Positions 13,001 to 26,379 are shown, counted from the stretch's first letter. The stretch is 64,000 nucleotides of DNA from Phocoena phocoena (GCF_963924675.1 NC_089224.1:49023158-49087157); one strand, 5' to 3'. The notes: generated by a model from the letters alone, not told the origin. Numbers and translations are program-made.

Positions 13001-14060
13001 AAACAAAACACCCAAATAATCCAATTAGAAAATGGGCAAAATACATGAAGAGGTATTTCACTGGAGAGAATGTGCAGATGGCAAATAAGGACATAAAAGT
13101 TGTTTCACATCATCAGTCATCAGGAAAATGCAGATTATAACCACAATGAGATATCACTACACACCTATCAGAATTGCTAAAATAAAATGGTAACAAAACA
13201 AAATGCTGTCAGGAATGTGGAGAAACTAGATCACGCATACATTGCTGGTGAGAATGTAAATTGGTACAGCCACTCTGGAAAATAGTTTGTCAGTTCTGAA
13301 AAAGCTAAACACCTAATTACCATACAAGCCAGCAATTGCAGTCTTAGGCGTTTATTCCGAGGAATGGAAATTTAGGTTTACACAAATATCTGTACACAAG
13401 TGTTCATAGCAGGTTTACTTGTAATACCCCAAAAGTGGAATCAGCCCAGATGTCCTTCAACAGATGAATAGCTGAACAAACTATGGTACATCCATTCCAT
13501 GAAATGCCACTCAGCAATAAAATGCTTTGTATTATATGTATTGATACGTACAAACTGAATGAATTTACAGGGAATTATACTGAGTGAAAAACATTACAAA
13601 TTCCAATTCCAAAGGTTACATTTGCATGATTCCATTGATATAACACTTTTGAAATGACAACATTTTAGAAACAGAGGACAGTTAATAGCGGCCAGGGGTA
13701 AGGCATGCAGGTTGGAGGGACGTAGTATGGCTATAAAAGGGCAACATTAGGAGTTATTTTAATGATGGAACTATCCACTATCTTGAATGTGGTGGTGAGT
13801 ACATAAACCTACGCATGTGATAAAACTGTATAGCACTAAACACACGTAAACACACAAATGAATACAAGTAAAATTGGGGAAATCTGAGAAGATTGGTGGA
13901 TTGTACCAATATCAATATATTGGTTTTGATATACATATTATACTTTTACAAATGCTGCTATTTGGGAGAAACTGTGTAAAATACACATGAGTTCTCTGTA
14001 TTGTTTCTTACAATTGCATGTCAATCTACAATTATCTCAATAAACATTTCAATTAAATTT
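9780..14060 (+). mobile_element. Fossil L1, ORF2 region to 3' end
   Basis: A heavily mutated L1 in plus orientation. It starts near the ORF2 N-terminus (catatcaataactacctta), passes the endonuclease end (tgcacatggaacattcacaaa) and the reverse transcriptase region (gggatttattccaggtatgc), then the zinc-region text (gctggtgagaatgtaaattgg). It ends near ctcaataaacatttcaa. All frames are broken: the longest remaining ORFs are below 95 codons. A (CA)n tract has expanded inside it. Confidence 0.85.
9955..10014. repeat. (AC)n microsatellite
   Basis: About 25 almost perfect AC units inside the fossil L1. It probably varies in length between individuals. Confidence 0.95.
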
Positions 14061-14069
14061 TTATCTGGA

Positions 14070-14860
14070 AGAGAATGCATAATAACAGGCTTCTAAAAAT
14101 ACAACACACACACACAAAAGAAAACTAAAGGGGATATATCTTACTAGATATCAAGAGATAATATAAAGCCACAATAATTAAAGAGTGCTATTAGTACAAG
14201 AAGTCAGTTGCACCTAATAGAGAATTCATAAACAGAACCACGTATATTTGAGAAATAAGTATATTATGCAGGCAATACTTCATATCACTGGGGAAAGGAA
14301 AGGCTAAGTAATAGAAAAATTTGCCATTAATTTAGAAAAATAATAGATCCCTATGTCACACTACACATAAAATAAACCCAGGATGGACTAAAATCAACAC
14401 GAAAGAACAAAACTATACAACCAGTATTAGACTGAATATAGGAGGATTTTGTAAAGTATATAATTTTAAGGGAGGGAAGAAGTTTCAGAGAAAGACAGAA
14501 TTAACAGAAAATGGACAAACTTTTTTTTTTTTTTTCCCGGTACGTGGGCCTTTCACTGTTGTGGCCTCTCCCGTTGCAGAGCACAGGCTCTGGACGCGCA
14601 GGCTCAGTGGCCATAGCTCACGGGCCCAGCCACTCCGCGACATGTGGGATCTTCCCGGACCGGGGCTCGAACCCGTGTCCTCTGCATTGGCAGGCGGACT
14701 CTCAACCACTGCGCCACCAGGGAAGCCCGACAAACTCTTTTTAAGGAATCATTTGCATACAAATTATATATCAAACAATTGTCTTTATAAAAATAAATGT
14801 GAAAAGACCACAGTTTGTAAAAGTTCCTTGGCAGTCACTTTTTTGTGACACCTAGAAAAC
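14070..14860 (+). mobile_element. Second fossil L1 fragment interrupted by a SINE
   Basis: Text such as aaagccacaataattaaagag and ataaacccaggatggacta matches the ORF2 C-terminal half of an old L1. It is a separate piece that follows the end of the previous element. The SINE at 14521-14728 splits it. Confidence 0.65.
14521..14728 (-). mobile_element. CHR-type tRNA-derived SINE
   Basis: Minus-strand copy with a 15-base T run at its left end. The duplication gacaaact lies at 14514 onward and 14729 onward. Confidence 0.93.
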
Positions 14861-14949
14861 AATCAAATTGCCCAGGTAAACTGATGAATTTGCCTTCATA
14901 GACAGGTGACTCTATTATAAAACAGGATTCTACCCTAACATATGACTCT

Positions 14950-17330
14950 GTGGGTCTGACAACACCCAGGTTGTAGTGAACAGCTCTGTTCTGGTCACAT
15001 AGTCCCTTGATGTGCTATGGTCAGGCACTCAGTAGTCTGCCTGGAGCTGCTTTTTGCAGACAGTGCAGTCTTTCTCCAGAAACCTAGAAGTCTGCACTGT
15101 GTCCCACTGGGGTTTGCCAGAAAGCCCTCACGGAATTCTTGTTTACTCAGGATACCCTGTGGTATCCTCAAGTAAACTGTGGGATATGCTGGGTTCAAGT
15201 GGGAGTGTTGTTTATATCATTTTGAATTTGTTGCAGAGCTCTCTCTTGTACCAGGTCTTCTGTGGCACCCAATAAATGTGTCAGAAAGTATTCTTAAGTG
15301 AAACGTAGACTGTCTCCAAAGTCTGAAGCAGCCTACCTAGTGCTGTGCTCTTTGTCTCCATGGGAAGAAGTGCAAGGATTTATCTTACACATCTTTGAGG
15401 GGATGTTCTGGAAAGCTTCAAACCATTAGATTTCTAAACTTTTCACTTATGGGATAGGCCCTTGAGTCTTTGTAGGGTTGTTATCTGTTCTCTGAAGTAT
15501 ATGTGTCTGGTATTCAGAGTACTTGCCACTTCCTGTTCACCTGGTCCAACTAACATGGCATTATGAATATAGTGGAACAGGTTATATTCTGCACAAGGGT
15601 GCAATCAAGATCCCTTTGGACTGCATTACGACAAATAGTGGGAGAGTTAATACAACCCTGGCGCAAAACCATGAATGTGTTTTTCTGTCTGTTCCAAGTA
15701 AATGTTCATTTGCATACTGCTTTGATCTTCTTTCCTGATGGGATTGAAAAGAATGAGTTTGCCATAACAAGAGCTGCATATCATCGGCCTGGGGCACTGC
15801 TGATCAGTCTGGTAAAGAGACCAACCCAGTACAGAAACTATAATTGGAGCTTCCTCTTAGTTGAGTTGTGCAGTCCACCATCAACAGTCATGGTTTCTGC
15901 AAGGTCCAGACTGGTGAATTGAATGGAATAATGGATGACTGCCATATTGGCACCTTTAACTTTTTGATATTGGCCTAATTTCTGCCATTAGATTTAAGAT
16001 GCAGCATTGTTTCTGATTTACTATCTTGGCTCAGGCAGGAGGCAGCTTCAGAGATTTCCGTTTGGCCATTCCTACAATTATGACTCTCCCAACAGGTCAA
16101 GAAACCAATCTAATGATTCTGTCAAGCTGAAAATTACATCCATTTTGATGATGCCCTCAGTGGGACTAGGAAAATGACCACATAGTAGATGCCTGGACCT
16201 AGTGAACCCACTGTGGTGCAGTCTTGGACCAGAACTCAACTTATTATCTAACCTCTGTATAATCTACTTTAATCGGGTGTCATGATAATGTTTGGGGTCC
16301 CTGGTACCAGTGTCAGTTCAGATGCTGTATCTGAAGAAAGAGTGCTGTATTCCCTTTTCCACAGCGTGAAATTACTCTGCAACTGTAGGACCCTTTGGGT
16401 GAAGAAGTGGGAAAACCACTACTGTATCTCTAAGGTGTTCCAGGGCTCTTCCTCAAGGCAATCCTCCATCAATGGACTCTAGGTCTGAAACCAGGTTCAA
16501 GTCTGGAAACAGTGTAAGGGATTATGATTCTTTTAATTGCAGCAGCTGATATCAATCTTTTCCTTATCCAACCATAACATTTTTGATTATATAGATCAAG
16601 AAATACCCTAGTTGGTTACCTATCCATCTATTTCACCCCTAGGAACACTGGCTTTGCAGTATGGCAATTATGTCCACCTTGCCTATCACTGTCTTGCATG
16701 CTGTCACTTGGCTTCTGATATTTCAGGATCCTTTCATCTTGATTGTCATTAGGGAGTCCATTTCTATAGTAGCAACCCCAGCCCATAGGAGATAGTCACC
16801 GCTGAGCTTCTTAATGCTTCTAGTGACCCCTTCACTAGAATTATTATTGTTTTAGTGAAGGGAGTGTCCTCTAGACCCTCTTGGGCAGCATAGTCAACTG
16901 CTGAGTTCCATGGTCTTGTATAATAAATCTAGTCTAGCATGCTCACACTTTGAACCACTTGACCTCTTCCTCAGTACTTTGCTAGGGTAATTATGGCACC
17001 TCCACCTATTTTGTAATAGGCTACCATTTTCCCCCCAAGTTTCATGGAGTTATTCCAGCAATATGTTAAGACCAATCTCAGGTGTCCTTGGCAGGATGTT
17101 AAGTTATGTGTCATAGGAGAGTGTGCCATATCAACAAACTCCATACCCAGCCCTATACTCTGTTCAGCACTGTCAAGATCCATTTCCAGGAGTGTTCTCC
17201 CAGTTCTTGCTGATACTATTTTAGCTATTCTGTAGCTCTTCTGTGAAATACCTCTTTACTTCTGAAGGCTAGGCAGTGCTTCCATGGCTGAGCCATGTGG
17301 CAACTTGACTATAATTATTGATCTAAAAGT
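14950..17330 (-). pseudogene. Decayed ERVL-type retroviral pol remnant
   Basis: Read on the minus strand, the stretch around 15500-15740 gives a reverse transcriptase-like segment. It has an LPQG-like turn (written LRQG here) followed by an INSP segment, as in ERVL-type pol. The rest of 14950-17330 reads as further broken internal sequence, but stops and frameshifts leave no frame above 120 codons. It is an old, inert provirus fragment. No flanking LTR was found at either edge. The family assignment rests on memory of ERVL pol text and is moderate. Its orientation matches the LTR-plus-internal remnant at 27128-28960. Confidence 0.55.
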
Positions 17331-19090
17331 AGTGGTGGCTGAAGGATAAAAACTTGAGGAAGGCAAGCAACATTTTAAGAGGCATTTGTCTTAGGTAAAG
17401 TCTTTGCCTAGTCTCTAGCCAAAGGAGGGCTGCTATACTCCTGCATGAAGGAGCGGGCCTCTTTTGCCAACACAGACAGTTCTGAGGATTCGGAAGTTTC
17501 AAAATTCTCAAATATGGTCAGCATTACCCTGATACCAAAGCCAGAAAAGGACACTACAATAAAAGAAAATTACAGACCAATATGCCCGATGAATATAGAT
17601 GCAAATATTTTCAACAAAATAGTAGCGAATTGAATTCAACAACACATTAAAAGGATTATACTCCATGACCAAGTGGGATGTAAGAATGGTTCAATGTACA
17701 CAAATCAATAAATGTGATTAATATTAATTTTATCATTCAAAGAAAAATTATATTATCATCTCAATTTTGCAGAAAATGCATTTGACAAAACACAACATTC
17801 TTTTATGATTAAAACCCTCAACAAATTGGGTATAGAAGGAATATACCTCAGTATAATAAAGGCCATATATGACAAACCCACCTTAACATTATATTCAATG
17901 GCAAAAACTTAAAAGCTTTTCCTCTAAGATCAGGAACAAGACAAGGATGCCCACTCTCACCACTCTTATTCAACATAGTACTGGAAGTCCTAGCTAGAGC
18001 AAATAGCCAAGACAAAGAAATAAAAGGCATCCAAATCAGAAAGGAAGAAGTAAAATTGTCATTATTTTTAGTTGATGTGATCTTATATACAGAAAATTCC
18101 AAAAACTCAACTAAAAACTGTTGGAAAAATCAACAAATTCAGTAAAGCTGTAGGATATAAAATAAACATACAGCAATCAAATGTATTTCTATATACTAAC
18201 AATGAAATATCTGAAAAATAAATAAACAACCCCAGTCACAAGAGCATCAAAAACAATAAAATACTTAGGAATAAGTTTAATATAGGAAGTGAAAGATCTG
18301 TACAATGAAAACTACTTGATGAAAAAACTGAAGAAGAAACAGACAAATGGAAAGATATCTTCTGTTCATGGATAAAAAGAATTGATATTATTAAAATGTC
18401 CATACTACCTGAAGTCAGCTATAGATTCATTGCAATCCCTATAAAAATTTCAAGGGCATTTTACACAGAAATAGAAAAAACCATTCTAAAATTTGTGTGT
18501 AACCACAAAAGACCCTGAATAGCCAAAGCAGTCCTGAGAAAGAACAAAGCCAGAGGCATCACACTTCCTGATTTCAAACTATTCTACAAAACTATAATAA
18601 TTAAAACACTATGGTGCTGGCATAAAGATAGACACATAGAGCAACGGAACAGAATAGAGAGCTCAAAAATTAAACCTCCACTTATATGGTTAACTAACAT
18701 TTGACATGGGAGCCAAGAACACTTAGTGGAGAAAAGATAGTCTCTTCAACAAATAGCCTTGGCAAAACTGGATAACCACATGCAGAACAATGAAATTTGA
18801 TCCCTACCTTACCCCATTATCAAAAATGCACTTGAAATGGATCAAAGACTTAAACATAAGACACGATAACATAAATCTCCTAGAAGAAGACACAGAGAAT
18901 AATCTCTTTTACATTGGTCTGGGCACTAGTTTTTTTGATATATGACCAAAAGCACAGGCAACAAAAGAAAAAAATCAACAAGTGGGACTACATTAAGCTC
19001 AAAAGCTTCTGCATGGCAAAATAAACAATCAACAAAATGAAAAGGCAACCTATAAAATATGAGAAAAATATTTGCAAACCACATACAAGA

Positions 19091-19350
19091 TAACGGGATA
19101 GGTCCTTCACTTCCTAGTTTAAATTTACTCCTAAGTATTTTATTGTTTTTCATGCTCTTGTGACTGGGATTGTTTTCTTCATTTCTTTTTCAGATATTTT
19201 ATTGTTAATGTTTAGAAATGCAACTGATTTCTGTATGTTTATTTTATACCCTACAACTTTACTGAATTTCTTTATTAGTTCCAACAATTTTTGGTTGAGT
19301 TTTTAGAATTTTCTATAAGATCACATCATCTGCAAATAATGACAAGTTGA
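19091..19350 (-). mobile_element. Inverted L1 fragment inside L1
   Basis: About 255 bp of L1 reverse transcriptase-region sequence in minus orientation sits within a plus-oriented L1. Its reverse complement resembles the host element's own segment at about 18065-18310, for example the cttaggaataa and gatgtgatcttata landmarks. Whether it is a separate insertion or a local inverted duplication cannot be settled by eye. Confidence 0.65.
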
Positions 19351-19591
19351 TACTCCAAATATCCAACATATATAAAGAACTCATATAACACAATAACAAA
19401 AAAGAACAAACAATCTGATTAAAAAATGGACAAAGGACCTGAATAAACGTTTTTCCAAAGAAGACACAGAGATGGCCAAGAGATACATGAAAATATACTC
19501 AGCATTACTAATCACCAGGGAAATGAAAACCAAAACTGCAATGAGATATCACCTCACACCTGTAAGAATGGCTATCAAGAAGACAAGAGAG

Positions 19592-19814
19592 GGCATCCCT
19601 GGTGGCGCAGCGGTTGAGAATCCGCCTGCCGATGCAGGGGACACGGGTTCGCGCCCCGGTCCAGGAAGATCCCACATGCCACGGAGTGGCTGGGCCCGTG
19701 AGCCACGGCCGCTGAGCCTGCGCATCCGGAGCCTGTGCTCCGCAACGGGAGAGGCCACAACAGTGAGAGGCCCGCGTATCGCAAAAAAAAAAAAAAAAAA
19801 AAAAACCCCAAAAA
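19592..19814 (+). mobile_element. CHR-type tRNA-derived SINE inside L1
   Basis: Plus-strand copy (head reads gcatccctggtggcgc) with an A-rich tail to 19814. The duplication aagaagacaagagag flanks it at about 19577-19591 and 19815-19829, a perfect 15-bp match. Confidence 0.95.
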
Positions 19815-19939
19815 AGAAGACAAGAGAGAACAGATGCAGAGAAAAGGGGAACGCTTGTACACTGTTGGTGGAAATGTAAATTGGTTCAGCAAGTATAGAA
19901 AACAGCATGGTGATTTCTCAAAAATTAAAAACAGAACTT

Positions 19940-21812
19940 CCAGGAAACAATTCTATTTGCTGTCACATCAAAAAGAATAAAATACCTAGGAATAAACCTA
20001 AGGAGGCAACAGATCTGTACTCCAAAAACTGTATCATTGATGAAAGAAACTGAAGACGACACAAACAGCTGGAAAGATATATCATGTTCTTGGATTGGAA
20101 GAATCAATATTGTTAAAATGACTATACTATCCAAGGCAATCTACAAATTCAATGCAATCCCTATCAAATTACCAATGGCATTTTCCACAGAACTAGAACA
20201 AAAAATTTTTAAATTTGTATGGAAACACAAAAGATCCCAAATAGCCAAAACAATCTTAAGAAAGAAAAGCTGACCTGGAGGAATCAGGCTCCCTAACTTC
20301 AGACTATAATACAAAGCTACAGTTATCAAAACAGTATGGTACTGGCACAAGAACAGACATATGGACCGATGGAACAGAACAGAAAGCACAGAAATAAACC
20401 CATGTATGTATGGTCAATTAATCTACAACAAAGGAGGCAAGAATATACAATAGAGACAAGACAGTCTCTTCAAAAAGTGGTGCTGGGAAAACTAGACAGC
20501 TACATGTAAAAGAATGAAATTAGAACATTCTCTAACACTATATACAAAAATAAACTCAAAATGGATTAAAGACCTAAATGTAAGATCAGATACTATAAGA
20601 TTCCTAGAGGAAAATGTAGCCAGAACACTCTTTGACATACATCGCAGAATTATTTTTTTGGATTTGTCTCCTAGAGTAAAGGAAATAAAAATAAACAAAT
20701 GGTATCTAATTAAACTTAAAATCTTTTGCACAGCAAAGGAAATGATAAACAAAACGAAAAGCCAACCTATGGACTGGGAGAAAATATTTGCAAAAGATGC
20801 TACCAACAAGGGATTAATTTCCAAAATATACAAACAGCTCATACAACTCAGTATCAAAAAAACAAACAACCCAAACAAAAAATGGACAGAACAGACATTT
20901 CTCCAAAGAAGACATACAGATGGCCAACAGGCACATGAAAAGATGCTCAATATCACTAATTTTTAGAGAAATGCAAATCAAAACTACAATGAGATATCAT
21001 CTCACACCAGTCAGAATGGACACCATCAAAAAATCTACAAACAATAAATGCTGGAGAGGGTGTGGAGAAAAGGGAACCCTCTTGCACTGTTGGTGGGAAT
21101 GTAAATTGATACAGCCACTATGGAGAACAGTATGGAGGTTCCTTAAAAAACTAAAAATAGAACTACCATACGACTCAGCAATCCCACTATTGGGCATATA
21201 TCCTGAGAAAACCATAATTCAAAAAGAGTCATGTACCACAATGTTCATTGCAGCTCTATTTATAATAGCCAGGACATGGAAGCAACCTAAGTGTCCATCG
21301 ACAGATGAATGGATAGAGACGATGTGGCACATATATACAATGGAATATTACTCAGCCATAAAAAAGAATGAAATAATGCCATTTGCAGCAACATGGATGG
21401 ACCTAGAGATTACCTAGAGATTATCATATTAAGTGAAATAAGTCAGACAGAAAGACAAATATCCTATGATATCACTTACATGTGGAATCTAAACCAATGA
21501 TACAATGAACATATTTACAAAATAGAAACAGACTCACAAGACATAGAAAACAAACTCATGGTTACCAAAGGAATAGCAAGTCGGGGGTGGGGGAGAGATA
21601 AACTACGAGTTTGGGATTAACATATACACATTCCTATATATAAAATAGATAAACAACAAGGAGCTACTGTATAGCACAGAGAACTATACTCAATATCTTG
21701 TAATAACCTATAATGGAAAAGAATCCAGAAAAGAAATATTTATATGTACAACTGAATCACTTTGCTGTACACTTGAAACTAACAGAACATTGTAAATTAA
21801 CTATACTTCAAT
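19940..21812 (+). mobile_element. Younger 5'-truncated L1 inserted in the outer L1
   Basis: About 1.9 kb from within ORF2 (tacctaggaataaacctaag) to the 3' end (ttgtaaattaactatacttc). It keeps long ORF2 C-terminal pieces, including frames of 150 and 165 codons and the Cys/His motif region at about 21045-21100 ([18 protein letters not shown]). A few stops and frameshifts kill it. The flanking near-repeat agaacttcca / agaacatcca (ends about 19943 and 21826) is its likely target duplication and matches the break in the outer L1. Confidence 0.8.
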
Positions 21813-22657
21813 TTAGAACATCCATATGATCTAGCAGTCCCATTTCTGGGTATATGTCCAAGCGAAATGAAAACAGGAACTCTAAGAGATATCTGCACTC
21901 CCATGTTTATGCCAGCATTATTCACAATAGCCAGGATATGGAAACAACCCAAATGCCCATTAAGGAATGAATAGATAAAGAATACAAACACACACACAGG
22001 AATATTATTCAGCCATGAGAAAGAAGGAAATCTTGCCATTTGTGAAAACATGGATGGGACTTGAGGACATGAAGCTGAGATAAGTCAGACAGGGAAAAAC
22101 AAGTACTGGATGGTATCACTCACGTGTGGAATCTAAAAGAAGTTGAACTCATAAAAACAGAGAGTAGAATGGTGGTCCCCAGCGACTGGAGGGCAGTTTT
22201 GGTGGAACTGGGGGGATGTTGTTTAAGGGTACAAACTTGGAACTAGTAGATAAATAAGTCCTGGAGATCTAATGCACACCTTAGTGATTATAGATAACAA
22301 GACTGTATTGCAAACTTCAAAGTTGCTAAGAGACCAGATCTTAATTATTCTCACCCCCCTAAAAAAGGAATGATAATTATGTGATGTAATAGACGTGTTA
22401 GCTGATGCTATGTTCATAATCACACTGCAATATATGAATGTATCTAATCAACACATTGTACACTTTAAACTTACACAAAGTTATGTGTCGATTATATCTT
22501 CATAAAAATAAATTAAAAATTCTTTTCAGTTGCATTTACTCTGATGTATGTCCCCAGCCTTGTTCTCAGCATCCCACTCCTTCTCTTTCAGGACCATGAC
22601 CATGAGTAGAATTGCTGAGGACATCAGAGTAAACACAATTAGACTTGCTAGAGCTGT

Positions 22658-22662
<5 letters not shown>

Positions 22663-22705
<43 letters not shown>
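22663..22705. repeat. (CA)n microsatellite
   Basis: A pure CA tract of about 21 units. Confidence 0.95.
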
Positions 22706-22707
<2 letters not shown>

Positions 22708-23435
22708 TACTTATTTATTTTGGTAAATTTATAATTGTTAGAAACAGATCCTAGAGCTAATTTTCAGTCCCAACGTTTGCAGGAGATGAAATCTCTTTAA
22801 ACGTTGCCAAATAAGTTTTCTTATTTCTACACTATGCCTCAAGTTGATAACTGACTGACCTGAGGCTAGAATTTTCTTCCTTCAATTTGTCAGTAGCACC
22901 TAACAGTAGCCACCAAATTTCAGAGTCTTTACAATTATTACCGTTCCCATATCTTTCAAATACCAGCCATCCTATACAAGTACATTTTTTCCCACTTGTA
23001 TCCCCTCCCAATTGACCACAGGTAAGAGACTTAGTAATTGATACTACAGCATGTGGGGATTATCACCCCAAATTACCATTAATAATAGGGTCTCTGCTGT
23101 CATCTGGACAACGAACAATACAATTCCAAAACCCTATTCTCAGAACCTGCTTCCTAAGACCATTTCTGATGCTCTTAGTTGGGTTCTTGCAGAAGCAGAC
23201 CTCAAGACAAAGATTGGAATGCAATGAGTTTACTCAGGAGATACCAGGAATCAGTAGTAGGAGAAAAGGGAAGAATGTGGCCAATAATGGGTACATTATC
23301 ACAAGAGGTATAACTGTGAATAACTAGAGCTTAATCCTGAAGGGGAACTCCGGAAAATTGTGTAAATGTGTGCCTTAGAGTTTGCCACAGAAGGGACTGT
23401 TTATATACCAACTTCCAGCAGTCATTGTGAGAGTG
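22706..23435. other. Unassigned sequence, possibly an old LTR near 23150-23435
   Basis: No gene is seen. The text ttgcagaagcagacctcaag and tactcaggagatacc has the flavour of an old LTR, but the edges are not definable. Confidence 0.3.
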
Positions 23436-23439
23436 TTAG

Positions 23440-23620
23440 TTTTCTAGCACTTTTGACTGCTAATGGGTGCAGGGTTTCCTTCTGGAGTGATGAAAATATT
23501 CTGGAAATGGATAGTGGTGATGGTTGCCCAAACTTGAGAATATACTAAAAAACACTAAATTATATACTTTAGTTTTTATTATAGGTGAATTATACCTCAT
23601 ATAGTATTGATATATCCAAA
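23440..23620 (+). mobile_element. L1M-type 3'-end fragment
   Basis: The landmarks ggtttccttctggagtgatg and ggatagtggtgatggttgc are those of an old L1 3' UTR in plus orientation. Confidence 0.7.
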
Positions 23621-23689
23621 TTGTCACTTCAGATAAAATGGATGTAGGTTTAATACATTCTGTTGAATAGTTAACCATAGATAGGGATG

Positions 23690-25240
23690 TTCCACAGTTA
23701 ATTCAACCATTTATCTACTGATGGACAGTGAGATTATTTATTGCTTTTTTGTCTCTACAAAATATTTGTCTATATTTATTCCTGTTTATTTGTGCTTTTA
23801 TTGTATAGAGAAGATTCCAGATAGGGCCATTTCTGGTCAGTTTTTAGCAGATGCATTAAATTACCTTGCAAAAATTTAAAAATTCACATTCCTACCAGCA
23901 ATATATGAGAGTGCTCACTTCCGTACACTCTCACCAAATTTCTTTTTTCCACTTTGAGAGGTAACAATTACTTTTTATTTCCACTTGAGATTCAGTATTT
24001 TTAAATGTCTATTGGCCTTTCTCAGTTCCTACTTCTCCTATCATTTGTCAGTACATATTACTATATAAAAGCTGTTAAATGTTATCATGTGCCACATCAG
24101 ATATTTTTCTGCTTTATTCTGTCGGTGTAATGAATTATATCGATTATTTCCTAATCATTATATTTGGAATAAAATCTCTTTGGCCATATATGCTGTGATT
24201 TGAATAATTCAAATTTCTATTTTCACTTACAATATTTATATTCCTACTTGTAAATAATATTGATCTAGAGTTTTCTTTTTAGTTATATTTATCTAGTTTT
24301 ATTATTTAGCCTGCCCTGGCTTCATAAATATGACCTGTGGGATCTCCTCACCTTTTTCTGTAAATAGTTAAAATAACAGGAACCACCTGTTCTTTGAGGC
24401 TAGACAGTTGTCAGTGATAAGTCTCTGGTCCTGGTGCCTTTCTAAATGGCAGATCTTGAGCTATGTTTGTAATTTCTCTTATGTGTAATTGTTTATTCAA
24501 CTTTCTATTACTTCTTAAGTGAACCTGGGTTATTTACATTTTGCTAGAAAATCATACTTTTCCTTAAGATTGCTGTATAGTTTACATATTCTTTTACAAT
24601 TTTTAAAATGTCTTTCCCTCTTTTCCAATTCCTAATGTTGTATGTTTTCATTAGGTTTTGCCCTTAACTAGGGTTTTGCCCTTAACTAGGGTTTTGCCCT
24701 TAATTAGGTTTCCCAGGGTTAATTAATTAAATTTAAGCATCAACTTTGTTTTTATCTCTTTTTTAGTTGTTTTTCTTTCATTAATTTCATGAATTCTTTC
24801 CTCCTATTCTCTTTAGGTTTATTGCTTTTGTTTTCTATTTGTTCAGTAGCATGTTTAGTTTATTTTCAGTCCATTTGAAATAAAACACTGAGTTATTTTC
24901 GTTTGAATACAGATTTACTATCTCTCATAATTTTTCTGATAAAGAGTATTCTCATTTTTACTACTTTATAGATAATTTTCCATTTCCATTTTCTTTATCT
25001 TTGCTTGCAGGATGGTTTAAAAGAGTTTTTAAATACTCTTTTTAAACTGAAAGAGAAATACATGTCCATGGGATCACACTCAAACAGTATAAACGGCTAC
25101 ACTGAAACAAGCAAGTCTATCTCCCAGCACAGACCCCCTACTCCTCTCTGGTCATAACTAATATTATCAGATTCTGGTGTTTCCTTTTAGTAATATGAAT
25201 ATACTGTACAAATACATGTTTTGAAAACTATTCCTTAACT
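23690..25240 (-). mobile_element. Decayed antisense L1 sequence
   Basis: The text ccatttatctactgatggac and attcctaccagcaatatatg is L1 ORF2 3' sequence in reverse orientation. It is followed by AT-rich antisense ORF2-like sequence (for example ggccatatatgctgtgatt) that fades out toward 25000. It is very old, and edges are approximate. Confidence 0.55.
24655..24708. repeat. 18-bp tandem repeat, three copies
   Basis: Three head-to-tail units of gttttgcccttaactagg. The last differs by one base (aatt for aact). Confidence 0.9.
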
Positions 25241-25739
25241 CCTAGTTTAATTCATTAGGAGGCTTCTCAAGGCCATTTGTATGACAGATTTGAAGAGCAT
25301 AAGCCTTGTCTCTAATCCTTTACTGCCTGCTTCCACCTGCCAACAATATTTCTACAGTTCAAATCTAAGAAAGGGCCATAGACTGGACTCGGCTTTCTAA
25401 ATTTGTGAATTTCTGACAATGGTTTTATTTTCTTTGCTGTGGAAGACGAATTATGCTGTCCCAGCCTCTTGATCTCACGCATACTGGTGAGAATTAATGA
25501 TTTCCTTAAATTCATCTGTTAAGCATCTAAGTGATGGCCCCCGCTCTTGGCTCCTCTGGCTTATATCTTGCGGTGGTAATGCCAAGAGGTATGTGCAATG
25601 TTGTAGCCCATAAGCTCCATCTGTCTTTTTCCCCAAACCACCACAAATAAATAATTATTCTAAGTAAAATCTATGCTTACCTTGAAAGAAGGCTCCAAAG
25701 GCAAATTCCAGCAGACTCTGCTTCATCCAGATTGTCAAA

Positions 25740-26155
25740 CCTAAACACCTGCTGTGGTAGGCAAGTCCTGAAATGGCTCCTAATGAGCTCCGTGGCCTGT
25801 TATGTTCTTGTGTAATCCCCTCTGTGTGTGTGTGAGCTGAAGGAGGTTGCCATACTGCAGAGACCCACATGGCAAGGAACTGAGGGCAGCCTCTAGCCAA
25901 TAGCGAGCAAGAAACTGAAGACCTCTGTTCAACATCCTGCAAAGAACTGCATCCTGCCAGCTACCCGAGTGAGCTTCTCATCCTTCTGAGTCAAGCCTTC
26001 ATGTGACTGCAGCATTCTCAGAGACCCAGTGTCAAGAGAACCCAGTTAAGCTGTGCTCAAACTCCTGACACACAGAAACTGGCACCAATAAATATTGTTG
26101 CTTTTAGCCACTAAGTTTTAGGGTAATGTTTTATGAAGCAATAAATAGACCTGTG
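25740..26155 (+). mobile_element. MaLR-type LTR, plus orientation
   Basis: The landmarks are cacatggcaaggaactgagg, gtcaagccttcatgtgactg, cacagaaactggcaccaata and the end text gccactaagttttagggtaa. The poly A signal (aataaat at about 26089) is placed as in MLT1/MST-class LTRs. It is diverged, with no clear duplication found. Confidence 0.7.
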
Positions 26156-26379
26156 TTTCAGAAATTCCTTATAAAATGGTGATTACTGGGATTTGCTTTT
26201 TCAGATAATTGGTCTGGAAAAGAGTTATGTGCCCCATCAAACCTCAAGCACCCTGTTCCCATCAGCCCATGCTTTCTGAAAAAACCACAGGTGCAGATTT
26301 TGGAGATAGAAAAAACAAAAAAAAATGATAATTTAAATGTGATCAGGGACAGAATAGAACTTAAAAAAATATTACCACT

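Larger units (their letters stand above)
17515..22530 (+). mobile_element. Old L1 (ORF2 to 3' end) hosting nested insertions
   Basis: The outer element starts in the reverse transcriptase region (cattaccctgataccaaagc). It continues to about 19090, resumes at about 19350 after an inverted fragment, and is split by the SINE at 19592-19814. It is split again at about 19940 by a younger L1. It resumes at about 21815 with agcagtcccatttctgggta and ends near 22525 with an A-rich tail. All reading frames are broken. Confidence 0.8.

Noticed and set aside
24651..24720. Interstitial telomere-like sequence
   Set aside because: The text contains ctaggg but the unit is 18 bp and not (TTAGGG)n.
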